Assembly (NCBI GenBank): GCA_040400005.1
Contig: JBBARC010000034.1
Span: 1-38,705 of the forward strand
Source: JBBARC01 sp040400005
GTDB taxonomy: Bacteria > Pseudomonadota > Alphaproteobacteria > Acetobacterales > Acetobacteraceae
DNA: 38,705 nucleotides
Direction of reading: 5' to 3'
The notes below the pieces were generated by a model. It did not search any database. It saw only the letters and a list, made by a program, of their open reading frames with translations, and was not told the origin of the DNA. A program made the translations under genes and the position numbers. Of this stretch, positions 23,949 through 33,134 are shown piece after piece; positions within the stretch are counted from its first letter, which is position 1, and the number at the start of each line of letters is the position of its first letter.

Positions 23949-24877
23949 TCAGCACTTTGCCACCCCCAATCCCACACCCGCGCCACTTTCTGGATCTGCG
24001 CGATCTGGATAGTGCAACTTTGCGCCATATCCTGGATCTTGCTGGTAAATTCAAAGCCGGTTTGTTTGCCGATACGTTGTTGCACGGCAAAATGCTGGCG
24101 CTGATTTTTGAAAAACCCAGCACCCGCACCAGGGTGAGTTTTGAAGTCGCCATGCGCCGCCTTGGTGGTGGGGTTTTAATCCTCAGTGATCGCGATATGC
24201 AGTTGGGCCGCGGCGAAACCATTGCCGATACCGCGCGCGTGCTGTCGCGCTATGTCGATGCCATTATGTTGCGCACCGATCGGGTGTGGAAATTGGATGA
24301 TCTGGCAACCCACGCCACCATTCCGGTGATCAATGGCTTAACCGAAGCCAGCCATCCGTGCCAGCTAATGGCCGATATCATGACGTTTGAAGAACATCGT
24401 GGCCCAATCGCCGGGCAGAAAATCGCCTGGGTCGGTGATGGCAATAATGTCGCCCGCAGTTGGGTGGAAGCCGCCGTGCGCTTCGGCTTCTCACTCACCG
24501 TGGCAGCCCCGGAAAACTGTGATTTGCCCCACGATGTCTACCAATGGGCGAAGCGCGAAGGCGGTGACGTTACCCTCACCCGTGATCCGCTCGCCGCCGT
24601 GCGCGGCGCCCGCTGCGTGGTCACCGATTCGTGGCTATCAATGTCCGATGAACCCGGCCGCACCACCCATCTGGCGCTCGCCGCCTACCAAGTGACCGAA
24701 CCGCTGCTGGCCCACGCAGCGCCAGATTGCGTGTTTATGCACTGCCTGCCTGCCCATCGCGGCGAGGAAGTTTCCGCCGAAGTGTTTGATGGCCCGCGAT
24801 CGCTGGTGTTCGATGAAGCGGAAAACCGCCTGCACGCGCAGGCCGGCATCCTGGCCTGGGTGTTTGGCGCCGCCTAA
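23945..24877 (+). CDS. argF: Ornithine carbamoyltransferase
   Basis: A 310-residue transcarbamylase making citrulline from ornithine and carbamoyl phosphate (EC 2.1.3.3). Carbamoyl-phosphate site STRTR (59-63) and HPCQ (137-140); the closing loop HCLPAHRGEE (266-275). The ornithine loop reads DSWLSMSDE, where most family members have SMG, a mild deviation. The start at 23945 overlaps the argD stop and gives the family-like N-terminus (HFLDLRDLDSATL). In many alphaproteobacteria hslO follows argDF, but here the next gene is unrelated. Confidence 0.93.
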   Translation: MISTLPPPIPHPRHFLDLRDLDSATLRHILDLAGKFKAGLFADTLLHGKMLALIFEKPSTRTRVSFEVAMRRLGGGVLILSDRDMQLGRGETIADTARVLSRYVDAIMLRTDRVWKLDDLATHATIPVINGLTEASHPCQLMADIMTFEEHRGPIAGQKIAWVGDGNNVARSWVEAAVRFGFSLTVAAPENCDLPHDVYQWAKREGGDVTLTRDPLAAVRGARCVVTDSWLSMSDEPGRTTHLALAAYQVTEPLLAHAAPDCVFMHCLPAHRGEEVSAEVFDGPRSLVFDEAENRLHAQAGILAWVFGAA

Positions 24878-24914
24878 GCCAAAGCTGCCCCTTATGCGCC
24901 AGGTGAGATGGGTG

Positions 24915-24987
24915 ATTGCGCGCAATGAGACGACACCCCTGATCTGCGGCCCTAAACATAGGCTTTAGGTCATCGTGCCGCGGCACG
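24915..24987. other. Cluster of short palindromes after argF
   Basis: Three structures in about 70 bases: a perfect 12-bp palindrome ATTGCGCGCAAT (24915-24926), a hairpin CCTAAA / TTTAGG with a 7-base loop (24951-24969) and a perfect 14-bp palindrome CGTGCCGCGGCACG (24974-24987). They may end argDF transcription or control the next gene, which starts about 40 bases downstream. Confidence 0.35.
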
Positions 24988-25028
24988 GTGGCGCTTTTGT
25001 CCTACGCCGCAGAAATGGGTCGTTTGTT

Positions 25029-26414
25029 ATGATGAAGTCTGGTTATTCGCAGCCCTGCGCACAGTATGGTCTGCGTGCGTTGACACTCTGCGGGTGTTTG
25101 GCAAGCGCCAGCCCCGCGTGGGCGACGCCAACATTGACCACCGAATGGATGTTTAGGGGCCAGGTCGGCGAAGCCACCCACCCGCAAGGTGCGGATATTT
25201 TATATTTGCACAATGCGCTGTATGTCGCCGCCCCGTCTGGCGGGCCGGATGGAAATTTTGGATCCATCCGCCGCCTTGGCTATAAGGGGGCCACCGCTGT
25301 GGGGCCGTACAAAGAAACCCTGGTTTGGCCAGGCCACGCGGCCCCGTCACTCAACACGCCAATCGATATGACCTATGTTCTGAACGGTCAAAACGCGATC
25401 TTTTTCACATCGGGCTATGGCGGCCCGAACAACCTTGGCGCGATCGAGCAAACCAACCTTTTGCCGCACGGTTTTGTCACCCATTATTCCATTCATCAAT
25501 TTGGCACCATGGGCGATGATGCCTACCCGTATGGCGCCATGGCGTTGGGGCCCAGCATCATTGGTAGCGGCGCCGGTGCCGCCAATCAGTTCAGTTGGAT
25601 CGGCATTGTCGGTAACGGGCCAACCGCGCACTATTGCGGCGAGATTTACAGCCTTTATTCAGGGCCGACGTTCGACCTGACCAAAGCGAGCAATTGGAGC
25701 ACCAGTGTGCTGCATCGCTTTACCTCGGCCGATGCTAACCCCGCCGATGGCTGCGGGCCCACTGGCGTGGTCACCAGCAAAAGCGGTGTTGTGTTCGGCA
25801 CCACAGCAATCGGTGGTGCCAATCGTAATGGCACCGTGTTTATGATGACGCCGCCGGCAACCGTTGGCGGCACCTGGGCTTTTCAGGTGATTTACAGTTT
25901 CGATGGCAGTTTCGATGGTGCCAACCCAACCTCTGGCATGATTGTCGGCAAGGACGGCAATCTTTACGGCACCACCCCCATCGGCGGCACGTATGGTAAT
26001 GGCACGGTGTTTGAGCTGAAAAAGCCGACTGCAAAACATCCAAATTGGACCGAAATTACCTTACATAATTTTTCCGGCGACGCGCTGGGCGATGCCGATG
26101 GCATCATGCCACAAACCGGCGTTGTGCAGGATGCAGCGGGTGTTTTGTATGGCGTTACCGACCTCGGTGGCGCGCCGATCCAGTTGCCGTCTCAACCATC
26201 TTCTGGTGAGGGTACGATTTTTTCCCTGACACCACCGGCAACCGCCGGGGCTAAATGGACGGAATCGGTGCTGTGGCGATTTGCCGGCACCGATGGCGCC
26301 TTGCCGCAAACCCGGCCGCTGTTATTCAATGGTGTCGGCGGCACGGTATTGATGGGCGTCACCAGCTTCGGCTCGCTCAATAATGCTGGCACAGCCTACC
26401 GGTTTACCCCGTGA
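25029..26414 (+). CDS. Secreted GloVer-type repeat protein, paralogue 1
   Basis: A 461-residue exported protein with a signal peptide (LRALTLCGCLASASPAWA). The mature part consists of repeats of the choice-of-anchor tandem repeat GloVer type (Gloeobacter/Verrucomicrobia repeat): DGNLYGTTPIGGTYGNGTVFEL, SGVVFGTTAIGGANRNGTVFMMTPP, AGVLYGVTDLGGAP and GTIFSLTPP. Such repeats probably form a beta-propeller; function is not known. No C-terminal anchor is visible. ATGATG at 25029 is the likely start, with a weak ribosome-binding site. It is followed 68 bases later by a paralogue sharing the same repeat order, the product of a tandem duplication. Confidence 0.75.
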   Translation: MMKSGYSQPCAQYGLRALTLCGCLASASPAWATPTLTTEWMFRGQVGEATHPQGADILYLHNALYVAAPSGGPDGNFGSIRRLGYKGATAVGPYKETLVWPGHAAPSLNTPIDMTYVLNGQNAIFFTSGYGGPNNLGAIEQTNLLPHGFVTHYSIHQFGTMGDDAYPYGAMALGPSIIGSGAGAANQFSWIGIVGNGPTAHYCGEIYSLYSGPTFDLTKASNWSTSVLHRFTSADANPADGCGPTGVVTSKSGVVFGTTAIGGANRNGTVFMMTPPATVGGTWAFQVIYSFDGSFDGANPTSGMIVGKDGNLYGTTPIGGTYGNGTVFELKKPTAKHPNWTEITLHNFSGDALGDADGIMPQTGVVQDAAGVLYGVTDLGGAPIQLPSQPSSGEGTIFSLTPPATAGAKWTESVLWRFAGTDGALPQTRPLLFNGVGGTVLMGVTSFGSLNNAGTAYRFTP

Positions 26415-26453
26415 ACGATAGGCACATATTGCGATTGTTATGGCTCCTTGCCG

Positions 26454-26471
26454 CTTAACGGAAAAGTTAAG
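26454..26471 (+). promoter_or_regulatory. Hairpin overlapping the ribosome-binding site of the second GloVer gene
   Basis: Perfect arms CTTAAC / GTTAAG around GGAAAA. The right arm ends inside the AAGGA ribosome-binding site (26469-26473), so folding could limit translation of the gene that starts at 26483. It could also be a small intergenic attenuator. Confidence 0.35.
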
Positions 26472-26482
26472 GAACACACATC

Positions 26483-27928
26483 ATGTATAGTGATCAACAT
26501 CGCGCCACTCTCGTCCGCGCCGAACGGCATGGTGGCCGCCGGCGTATAGTGTTTACCGCGGCGTCTGTCCTGGCGATCCTCGTGCCCGTGCCAGTTGCCG
26601 CCGCCCCCAGCCTGCTGACGCTGTTTACCTTCAACAGCCACGCGCTGGATGGTATGCGCCCGCAAGGTGCCGCGATCGCCTATATTAACAACGCCATTTA
26701 CGCGGCAACCCCGTATGGCGGCACCACCAGTAATCATGGCGGCGTCTATAAGCTAAAACCCAAATTACAATCGGCACCATTGGTGGTGCCGTGGAAAGAA
26801 GCCCTGGCCTGGTCTGGCGCACCGCCGGGTGCTGCTTATTGGCCCACCGATATCACCACCGTGCGCGGTGGCCCCATGCCGATTTTTTTTACAACTGCCA
26901 GCGGCGGCCCAGCCGATAGTGGCAGCATTATGCAAACCGATGTTTTGCCCAATGGCACCACCAGCAATTTCCAAATTCATAATTTTACCGGCATTGGCAG
27001 TGATCCTGCCGTGCCGGTGGGCGCGTTAACGCCAGGTCCCAGCAGCGGCGGCACCAACGGTGCGCCGGTTCAATTTAGTTTTGTCGGTGCCGCATGGGGT
27101 GGCAGTAGCGCGCCAGTTTGCGGATCGATTTATGTGCTAGCCAGCCCGCCTAATCCGGATCTGGCCCAGCCCTCGACATGGACCACCTCTATTCTGCATC
27201 CCTTCACCCAGCCCAAAGGTGCTGATGGCTGTCTGCCAAACGACATGACCCGAGATAAAGATGGCACCATCTACGGCACCACGATGTTTGGCGGCACTGG
27301 TGATGGCGCTGGGGCGCTGCCCGGGCTGGGCACCGTATTCGCCCTCACCCCGCCTCCTGCGGGTGGCGGATCGTGGGTGTTTACCTCGTTATATAGCTTT
27401 CAAAACACCCGCGCCGATGGCAGTTGGGATGGTAATTACCCAACCCCGGGACTGATCGTTGGCAAGGATGGCAATCTTTACGGCACCACGCGCGATGGTG
27501 GCTATTATGGCAATGGTATCGTATTTAAATTGCGCCGCCCAGCGCCAGGGCAAACCGCGTGGACCGAAACAACAGTGTATGATTTTGCCGGCGATGCGTT
27601 GGGCACCGGCGATGGTATCCACCCGCAAACTGGCGTGGTGCAAGATAAACAAGGCGTGCTCTATGGGGTTACCTACTCCGGCGGCGCGCCGATTAATCCG
27701 TTTGGCCTAACCGCCCCCGGGGCCGGCACCGTATTTTCACTCACCCCGCCCACAGCCCCTGCAAAAACCTGGGCCGAAGCAGTTTTGTGGCGCTTCACCG
27801 GCACCGACGGCGCCTACCCAGCCACACGGCCGCTGCTGTTCAACGGCGTTAACGGAACCGTGCTGATCGGCGCCACCAGTTTCGATACGGTCAAAGCCGG
27901 CGGCACGGTCTATCGTCTGGTTCCCTAA
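26483..27928 (+). CDS. Secreted GloVer-type repeat protein, paralogue 2
   Basis: A 481-residue exported protein with a long basic N-region and signal helix (IVFTAASVLAILVPVPVAAA). The repeats parallel those of the upstream paralogue: DGTIYGTTMFGGTGDG, then GTVFALTPPPAGGGSWVFTSL, DGNLYGTTRDGGYYGNGIVF, QGVLYGVTYSGGAP and GTVFSLTPP, ending with LLFNGVNGTVLIGATSF against LLFNGVGGTVLMGVTSF in the partner. AAGGA lies 9 bases before the ATG. Both proteins share the segment GDALG.(D)GI.PQTGVVQD. Role unknown; probably surface-exposed or released. Confidence 0.75.
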   Translation: MYSDQHRATLVRAERHGGRRRIVFTAASVLAILVPVPVAAAPSLLTLFTFNSHALDGMRPQGAAIAYINNAIYAATPYGGTTSNHGGVYKLKPKLQSAPLVVPWKEALAWSGAPPGAAYWPTDITTVRGGPMPIFFTTASGGPADSGSIMQTDVLPNGTTSNFQIHNFTGIGSDPAVPVGALTPGPSSGGTNGAPVQFSFVGAAWGGSSAPVCGSIYVLASPPNPDLAQPSTWTTSILHPFTQPKGADGCLPNDMTRDKDGTIYGTTMFGGTGDGAGALPGLGTVFALTPPPAGGGSWVFTSLYSFQNTRADGSWDGNYPTPGLIVGKDGNLYGTTRDGGYYGNGIVFKLRRPAPGQTAWTETTVYDFAGDALGTGDGIHPQTGVVQDKQGVLYGVTYSGGAPINPFGLTAPGAGTVFSLTPPTAPAKTWAEAVLWRFTGTDGAYPATRPLLFNGVNGTVLIGATSFDTVKAGGTVYRLVP

Positions 27929-27952
27929 GCAAATTCGATAAGGTATCAGGCT

Positions 27953-30133
27953 TTAATCCTGCCCCACCCGATCGGGCCGCGGTGTGCGCGCAGCCGGGCG
28001 CGGCACAACCGGGCCATGTAGCGCCGATCCGCGCCCTGATAGCGATGGGTTGGTCATAAAATATTCATGCGCAGAAACAGACTTTGTCATTTCCACCACG
28101 CGGCGCCAGGCGCCATCGGCACCCAGTTCCCAGCTCTGTCGCGTATCGCGTAAATTCACCACCATGATCTGGTCCAGAATTTGCGCATGCACCGTGGCAT
28201 TACGAATAGGCACCAGCGTTTCCACCCGCCAATCCATATTGCGTTCCATCCAATCGGCGCTGCTGATATACACCCGCGCCGATCGGCTGGGCAGGCGATG
28301 GCCATTGGCAAACGCATAAATGCGGCCATGCTCCAAAAACCGCCCAACAATAGATTTCACCCGGATATTTTCAGAAAGTCCCGGCACACCCGGCCGCAGG
28401 CAGCAAATGCCCCGCACCACCGCCATAATCGAAACGCCAGCCGCCGATGCCGCATAAAGCCGGTCGATCAAAATACGATCAACCAGCGAATTCATTTTTA
28501 ACCAGATGGCAGCCGGCTTGCCGGCTGCGGCATTGGCAATTTCAACATCGATCAAATCCAGCAGGGTGGACCGTGTGGTCAGCGGGCTAAACGCCAGCGC
28601 ATCCATTTTCTCGGGCCGTGCATAGCCTGTCATGTAGTTAAACAACCGCGCCGCATCACGGGTAAGATCGGGGTCAGCGGTAAAAAAGCTCAAATCGGTA
28701 TAAATACGCGCCGTAATCGGGTGATAATTGCCCGTGCCGAAATGCGCGTAAGACCGCATGGTGTTGCCTTCGCGGCGCACCACCAGGCTGATTTTAGCGT
28801 GTGTTTTCAGCTCAATAAAACCAAACACCACTTGCACACCGGCCGCTTCCAGCGCGCGCGATAGGCGAATATTCGCTTCTTCATCGAAACGCGCCCGCAA
28901 CTCCACCATGGCGGTCACCGATTTACCCGATTCGGCCGCTTCAATCAGCGCATGCACAATTGGGCTATCGCGGCTGGTGCGATACAAGGTTTGCTTAATC
29001 GCCACCACGGCGGGATCTTGCGCGGCCTGGCGCAAAAACTGCACCACCACATCAAAACTTTCAAACGGGTGATGCACCACAATATCTTTGGCGCGGATGG
29101 CGGCAAAGCAATCGCCGCCAAAATCACGAATACGTTCGGGAAAGCGCGGCGTGTAAGGCACAAACAGCAAATCGGGCCGATCATCCACAATCAATTGTTT
29201 AAGATCAACCACGCCAATCACGCCGGTTTGCACAAAAATATCGCCATGTTCGGCATCAACATGTTCGGCGATTAGCTCAATCAAGTCACCGGGCATGTCG
29301 GAATCGACAGTTAAGTGAATAACCGATCCACGGCGCCTCCGCTTTAACGCAGTCTCATAACTACGTACCAAATCTTCGGCTTCTTCTTCAAATTCGATAT
29401 CAGTATCGCGGATCAGCCGAAACAACCCGCGGCCAAAAATGGTAAACCCGGGAAACACCCGGCGTAAAAATAAACCAACAACATCTTCCAGCATAACAAA
29501 GCGAATTTTTGCGCCATCGTTCAGTGCCGGCAAACGAATAAACCGGTCCATTACGCTAGGCAGCGGGATCAGCCCGCGCATCGTGGTGCCATCATCTTCG
29601 CGCTGCAAATGCAGTGCAATCACCAGCCCCATATTGGGGATAAAGGGAAACGGGTGAGCCGGGTCGATCGCCAGTGGGGTAAGTACCGGAAAAATCCGGT
29701 CCATAAAATACGCGTCCAAAAATCCCAAATCGATATCGGTGAGTGCGGTCTGGTCGCACACCGCAACGCCGGCATCAACCAACTGGTTTTTAAGGTCGCT
29801 CCACACCGTTTGCTGGCGGGTCAACAGCGTGCGCGCGCGCGAGGTAACTGCCGCCAGTTGCTGCGCCGGGGTCAGCCCATCGGGGGAAACCGAGGTGATC
29901 CCCTCGCGCGCCTGGCCGACCAACCCGGCAATACGCACCGAGAAAAATTCATCAAGGTTCGATGCCGAGATAGAGACAAACCGCAGCCGCTCCAGCAACG
30001 GATGAGCAGGGTTTTCCGCCTCATCGATCACCCGGTTGTTAAAATCGAGCCAGGAAAGCTCCCGGTTCAAAAACCGCTCCGGGCTGTCTGTGGCAATTTG
30101 GCGGTGCAGGGGCATGGTTTTGGAACGGGGCAT
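27953..30133 (-). CDS. ppk1: Polyphosphate kinase 1
   Basis: Reversible polymerisation of ATP gamma-phosphate into polyphosphate (EC 2.7.4.1). About 726 residues, the usual length. The N-terminal domain opens with RFLNRELSWLDFNNRV and continues RFVSISASNLDEFFSVRIAG, both hallmarks. The autophosphorylated His is in SYAHFGTGNYHPITARIYTD, and the second His region is GRFLEHGRIYAF; KTHAKISLV and the late VYISSADWMERNMD are also present. The start is taken as the ATG at 30133; one at 30115 is possible and both have weak ribosome sites. It follows hda by 10 bases. A ppx gene, often the next gene in this cluster, is absent; the opposing GloVer gene ends 24 bases away. Confidence 0.93.
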   Translation of the reverse strand: MPRSKTMPLHRQIATDSPERFLNRELSWLDFNNRVIDEAENPAHPLLERLRFVSISASNLDEFFSVRIAGLVGQAREGITSVSPDGLTPAQQLAAVTSRARTLLTRQQTVWSDLKNQLVDAGVAVCDQTALTDIDLGFLDAYFMDRIFPVLTPLAIDPAHPFPFIPNMGLVIALHLQREDDGTTMRGLIPLPSVMDRFIRLPALNDGAKIRFVMLEDVVGLFLRRVFPGFTIFGRGLFRLIRDTDIEFEEEAEDLVRSYETALKRRRRGSVIHLTVDSDMPGDLIELIAEHVDAEHGDIFVQTGVIGVVDLKQLIVDDRPDLLFVPYTPRFPERIRDFGGDCFAAIRAKDIVVHHPFESFDVVVQFLRQAAQDPAVVAIKQTLYRTSRDSPIVHALIEAAESGKSVTAMVELRARFDEEANIRLSRALEAAGVQVVFGFIELKTHAKISLVVRREGNTMRSYAHFGTGNYHPITARIYTDLSFFTADPDLTRDAARLFNYMTGYARPEKMDALAFSPLTTRSTLLDLIDVEIANAAAGKPAAIWLKMNSLVDRILIDRLYAASAAGVSIMAVVRGICCLRPGVPGLSENIRVKSIVGRFLEHGRIYAFANGHRLPSRSARVYISSADWMERNMDWRVETLVPIRNATVHAQILDQIMVVNLRDTRQSWELGADGAWRRVVEMTKSVSAHEYFMTNPSLSGRGSALHGPVVPRPAARTPRPDRVGQD

Positions 30134-30143
30134 GGATGTCAGG

Positions 30144-30851
30144 CTACAGCAAAAAAGGCGGGGTATGCGAGGGGGGCGGCTGATCATCGCGACTGACATC
30201 GATCATGCCTGCCAGCACACTGGCGGCAAGTTTGCGCGAAATGCTGCACTGCGCGGCAAGGCTTGCGCGGTCTAGCCGTGCCACCGCTTCGCGCAGCGCA
30301 CTGCCCTGGCGCGGCAGGCGGGCCAGTAGCCAAGCATGCAAACCCGCATCAAGCGATAGCTGGCGCGCAACTGTTAGCCGCCGCAGCAAGGCCGCCAGCA
30401 GCGCATCATCGGGCGCCGCGATGTGCACGGCGGTGATGGCGCGCAACCGGCTGGTGAGATCAGGCAGCGTAAACGCCCAACGCGAAGGTGGTGTGCGCGC
30501 CGCCAGCAGCACCGGCCGCCGTTCTTCCGCCGCCAAATTCAGCAAATGCAGCAGCGCGCGCGGGTCGGCTACGGCATCGGCATCATCCACCGCAATGGCA
30601 AGGGATGCTGGCAAAACCGGCACACGGCGCAAATCTTGGGCGGCCAGCAGGGCGGCCCCGTGGCGTTGCGCAAACACATGCAACAAATGGGTTTTGCCGC
30701 AGCCCTCATCACCCCACACGGCTAAGCGCAATCCAGGCCAATCCTGTGGCGCGCCAATAAACGCCAGCGCCTCGGCATTACCGCTGCCGGCCAGAAATTC
30801 CTCGGCCGGATAAAAATCTTCATCCGGAAAGGGCAGGGCGATTTGGCGCAT
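30144..30851 (-). CDS. hdaA: DnaA-related regulator of replication initiation (Hda/HdaA)
   Basis: A 235-residue AAA+ protein resembling the DnaA ATPase domain without its DNA-binding domain. It opens with QIALPFPD, matching the sliding-clamp-binding QxxLPF motif of Hda, then Walker A GDEGCGKT (47-54) and Walker B in LAIAVDDAD. In alphaproteobacteria HdaA stimulates ATP hydrolysis by DnaA after replisome loading. The ATG at 30851 gives the clamp-binding motif at the very N-terminus. It is preceded directly by a 14-bp tandem repeat with no clear ribosome-binding site. It lies between the saccharopine-dehydrogenase-like gene and ppk1. Confidence 0.88.
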   Translation of the reverse strand: MRQIALPFPDEDFYPAEEFLAGSGNAEALAFIGAPQDWPGLRLAVWGDEGCGKTHLLHVFAQRHGAALLAAQDLRRVPVLPASLAIAVDDADAVADPRALLHLLNLAAEERRPVLLAARTPPSRWAFTLPDLTSRLRAITAVHIAAPDDALLAALLRRLTVARQLSLDAGLHAWLLARLPRQGSALREAVARLDRASLAAQCSISRKLAASVLAGMIDVSRDDQPPPSHTPPFLL

Positions 30852-30852
30852 G

Positions 30853-30922
30853 GCGCTCAAGATGGGGCGCTCAAGATGGGGCGTTCAAGATGGGGCGTTC
30901 AAGATGGGGTGTTCATGATGTG
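30853..30922. repeat. 14-bp tandem repeat abutting the hda start
   Basis: Four near-identical units (GCGCTCAAGATGGG, with C or T at position 4) at 30853, 30867, 30881 and 30895, plus a degenerate fifth unit at 30909-30922. The array fills most of the 87-base gap between hda and the preceding gene. Confidence 0.9.
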
Positions 30923-30938
30923 CGATCAGGCCCCCTGA

Positions 30939-31976
30939 TCAAACAATGGTCAGCGCCCCCGATCCCGGCAGGCTGGTGATCAACTCCACCCCGCACAACC
31001 GCGCCGGCGTTTGCGCGCCACCATCTACCGTGTTGCGGGCAAGTAAGTTTTGCACCACGGCAAGCGAGCCATGAATAGTAACAGTATAACCGTTGGCAGT
31101 GCGGATACGCGCCGTGCGGGTATGGCCTGCCGCATTGCGCACCTCGCCCCACACGTAGGATGGCGTGGCATCACGGGTTTCTTCGTCCGGCCCAACCACC
31201 TCGCCGGCGCGTTTTTTCAAAGCGTCCTGCACAAACCCCAAACCCAGCAAGGGCGCTAAAACATTGCTCAGCCGCGCCGCCCACAGCAACCCCGCCGGCA
31301 CCCCCAAAAAAACCTCGATATTGGGAATACCGGTGGTGTAGTACGCGGTGCTGACATCCCCCCAGGGAAACGCCATGGCGGTTTGCACACCGGTGCCGAA
31401 ATCGATCTGCCGCGTGGTGAATCCCATGGTGGTGCGCACAATCTTGCCGCCCACCCGCGCCCGCCCGCCCTTGGCCAAACCTTCAACACTGGTTTTGCTG
31501 GTGCCGGGCGACATCGCCGAGCCCGAGAAAAACCCCAGCGCCAAATGTGTGGCATCCGGTAACGCCTCGGCCAGCGCGCGGGCCACACAATCGGTGGGGA
31601 TCACATCAAACCCAACCCCTGGGCAAATCACCACACCGGCGGCCTTGGCCCGCGCATCCAAAGTTTGCGCGTGCTCGAACACTTCGATCTCGCCGGTAAT
31701 ATCCAGATAATGCGCGTTTGCGGCCAAACACGCGTCCATCATCGGTGCTGCGGTCGCCGAAAACGGCCCTGCGCAATTCAGCACCAAGCTGATATCGGCA
31801 AGATCGGGTTTCTCCAACCCAAAGGCCCGATGCGGCAAATCCAGCTCGCCGGCCAATTTTGCAATGCGCCCGGCATTACGCCCAGCCAGCACCGGCCGCA
31901 GCCCTTGGCTCTTGGCCTGGCGCGCGATCAATTCGCCAGTGTAGCCATACGCGCCATAGATCATCCACTCGGCCAT
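30939..31976 (-). CDS. Saccharopine dehydrogenase-like / trans-acting enoyl reductase family protein
   Basis: A 345-residue NAD(P)-binding protein. The Rossmann motif is IYGAYGYTGELIA (GxxGxxG, residues 6-17), followed by VLAGRN and, later, LNCAGPFSATAAP and YLDITGE, typical of the saccharopine dehydrogenase-like / mycobacterial trans-enoyl-reductase family. Known relatives reduce unsaturated lipids or polyketides; true saccharopine dehydrogenase is longer. Reaction not assignable. AGGAA lies 9 bases before the ATG at 31976. It is 12 bases after the permease gene and interrupts an otherwise conserved permease-hda-ppk order. Confidence 0.82.
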   Translation of the reverse strand: MAEWMIYGAYGYTGELIARQAKSQGLRPVLAGRNAGRIAKLAGELDLPHRAFGLEKPDLADISLVLNCAGPFSATAAPMMDACLAANAHYLDITGEIEVFEHAQTLDARAKAAGVVICPGVGFDVIPTDCVARALAEALPDATHLALGFFSGSAMSPGTSKTSVEGLAKGGRARVGGKIVRTTMGFTTRQIDFGTGVQTAMAFPWGDVSTAYYTTGIPNIEVFLGVPAGLLWAARLSNVLAPLLGLGFVQDALKKRAGEVVGPDEETRDATPSYVWGEVRNAAGHTRTARIRTANGYTVTIHGSLAVVQNLLARNTVDGGAQTPARLCGVELITSLPGSGALTIV

Positions 31977-31988
31977 GCTCAAAAATTC

Positions 31989-33128
31989 CTATTCCGGTTG
32001 ATCAAGATACAGCGGGCTTTGCAGGTAGCGTTTCAGCCAAAACCGCGCCAACACGCCAATGGTTGCCGCCACGGGTACTGCCAGCATAACCCCCAAAAAG
32101 CCAAACGCGGCGCCGCCGGCAAACAGCGCAAAAATCACCCAAACATCGGGCAGTTCCACCCGATCGCCCAAAAACCGAGGGTAAATCACGTAGCCTTCCA
32201 GCACCTGGCCGACCACAAACACCGCGGCCACATGTATCACCCCCTGCCAGGTGGGAAACTGCGCGCACGCCAGGCCAATGGCGGAAAGCCCGCCGGCAAT
32301 GCTGCCAACGTAGGGAATAAAACTCAGCAAACCGGCGGTCAGCCCAATCACCAGGCCCAAATCCAACCCCACCAGCGATAAGCCCATGGCATAAAACAAC
32401 GCCAGCAACACGCAACACATGGCTTGGCCGCGCACCCAGGCGGATAGGATACGGTCCACCTCACGCGCCTGCGCCCGCACAATGCCGCGATAGCGCCGCG
32501 GCACCCAAGCATCGATTTGGGCGATCACCCGGGGCCAATCGCGCAGCAGATAAAACGCCACAATCGGCGTCACCAGAAGCAAAGTTGCCACGTTAAACAA
32601 GGCAAACCCGCTGCCCACCACTTGCGAAAATGCCCGCGTGCTCACCGCAAGCACAGTGCCCGCCTGGCTGCTGACCAATTCGGATAATTTGGCATCCACT
32701 ACGCCTGGGCCTAACTGATCCTGCGCCTGTGCCACGATACGCGCGGCAAATGCCGAAAACGCCGCCGCATAAGTCGGCACACGGCCAATCAGCAAGCCGA
32801 TCTGCGCCAAAATCAACGGATACAGCAGCAGCACAAACAGCACGAAAAACAAAATCATGCCCAGCACCAGCAACACGGCGGCAAAACTGCGGCGCATGCC
32901 CAGCCGCGACAGGCGCGCGCAGGCCGGGTCGGCGATGTAGGCAATAACCGCGGCCATAACAAACGGCAGCAAAATCGCCGAAAACAGATTTAACCCCAGC
33001 CACACCGCCGCCAGCACACCGGCCAGCAACGCCAGCCGCTGGTTGCGCGTGGCATGCGGCGGTTCGCCCAAAATATGCGGCGGGTTCATCTGCCGGCTGC
33101 CAATCAGCTCCACGCCGTCATCGACCAT
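31989..33128 (-). CDS. AI-2E family transporter (PerM/YdiK-like permease)
   Basis: A 379-residue polytopic membrane protein of the AI-2E transporter family, with about eight helices in the usual pattern: two pairs near the N-terminus, a long hydrophilic section (about 130-230) and four C-terminal helices with the GLLSFIPYVGSIAGG and YPRFLGDRVELPDVWVIFALFAGG signatures. Family members export varied small molecules or ions; the AI-2 role is proven only for a few. In many alphaproteobacteria this gene lies beside hdaA and ppk. It starts 6 bases after the CDP-alcohol phosphatidyltransferase gene. Confidence 0.88.
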   Translation of the reverse strand: MVDDGVELIGSRQMNPPHILGEPPHATRNQRLALLAGVLAAVWLGLNLFSAILLPFVMAAVIAYIADPACARLSRLGMRRSFAAVLLVLGMILFFVLFVLLLYPLILAQIGLLIGRVPTYAAAFSAFAARIVAQAQDQLGPGVVDAKLSELVSSQAGTVLAVSTRAFSQVVGSGFALFNVATLLLVTPIVAFYLLRDWPRVIAQIDAWVPRRYRGIVRAQAREVDRILSAWVRGQAMCCVLLALFYAMGLSLVGLDLGLVIGLTAGLLSFIPYVGSIAGGLSAIGLACAQFPTWQGVIHVAAVFVVGQVLEGYVIYPRFLGDRVELPDVWVIFALFAGGAAFGFLGVMLAVPVAATIGVLARFWLKRYLQSPLYLDQPE

Positions 33129-33134
33129 TGGGGA

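Noticed and set aside
30853..30922. Array considered as a CRISPR
   Set aside because: Units are 14 bases and directly adjacent with no spacers, and no cas genes are present.
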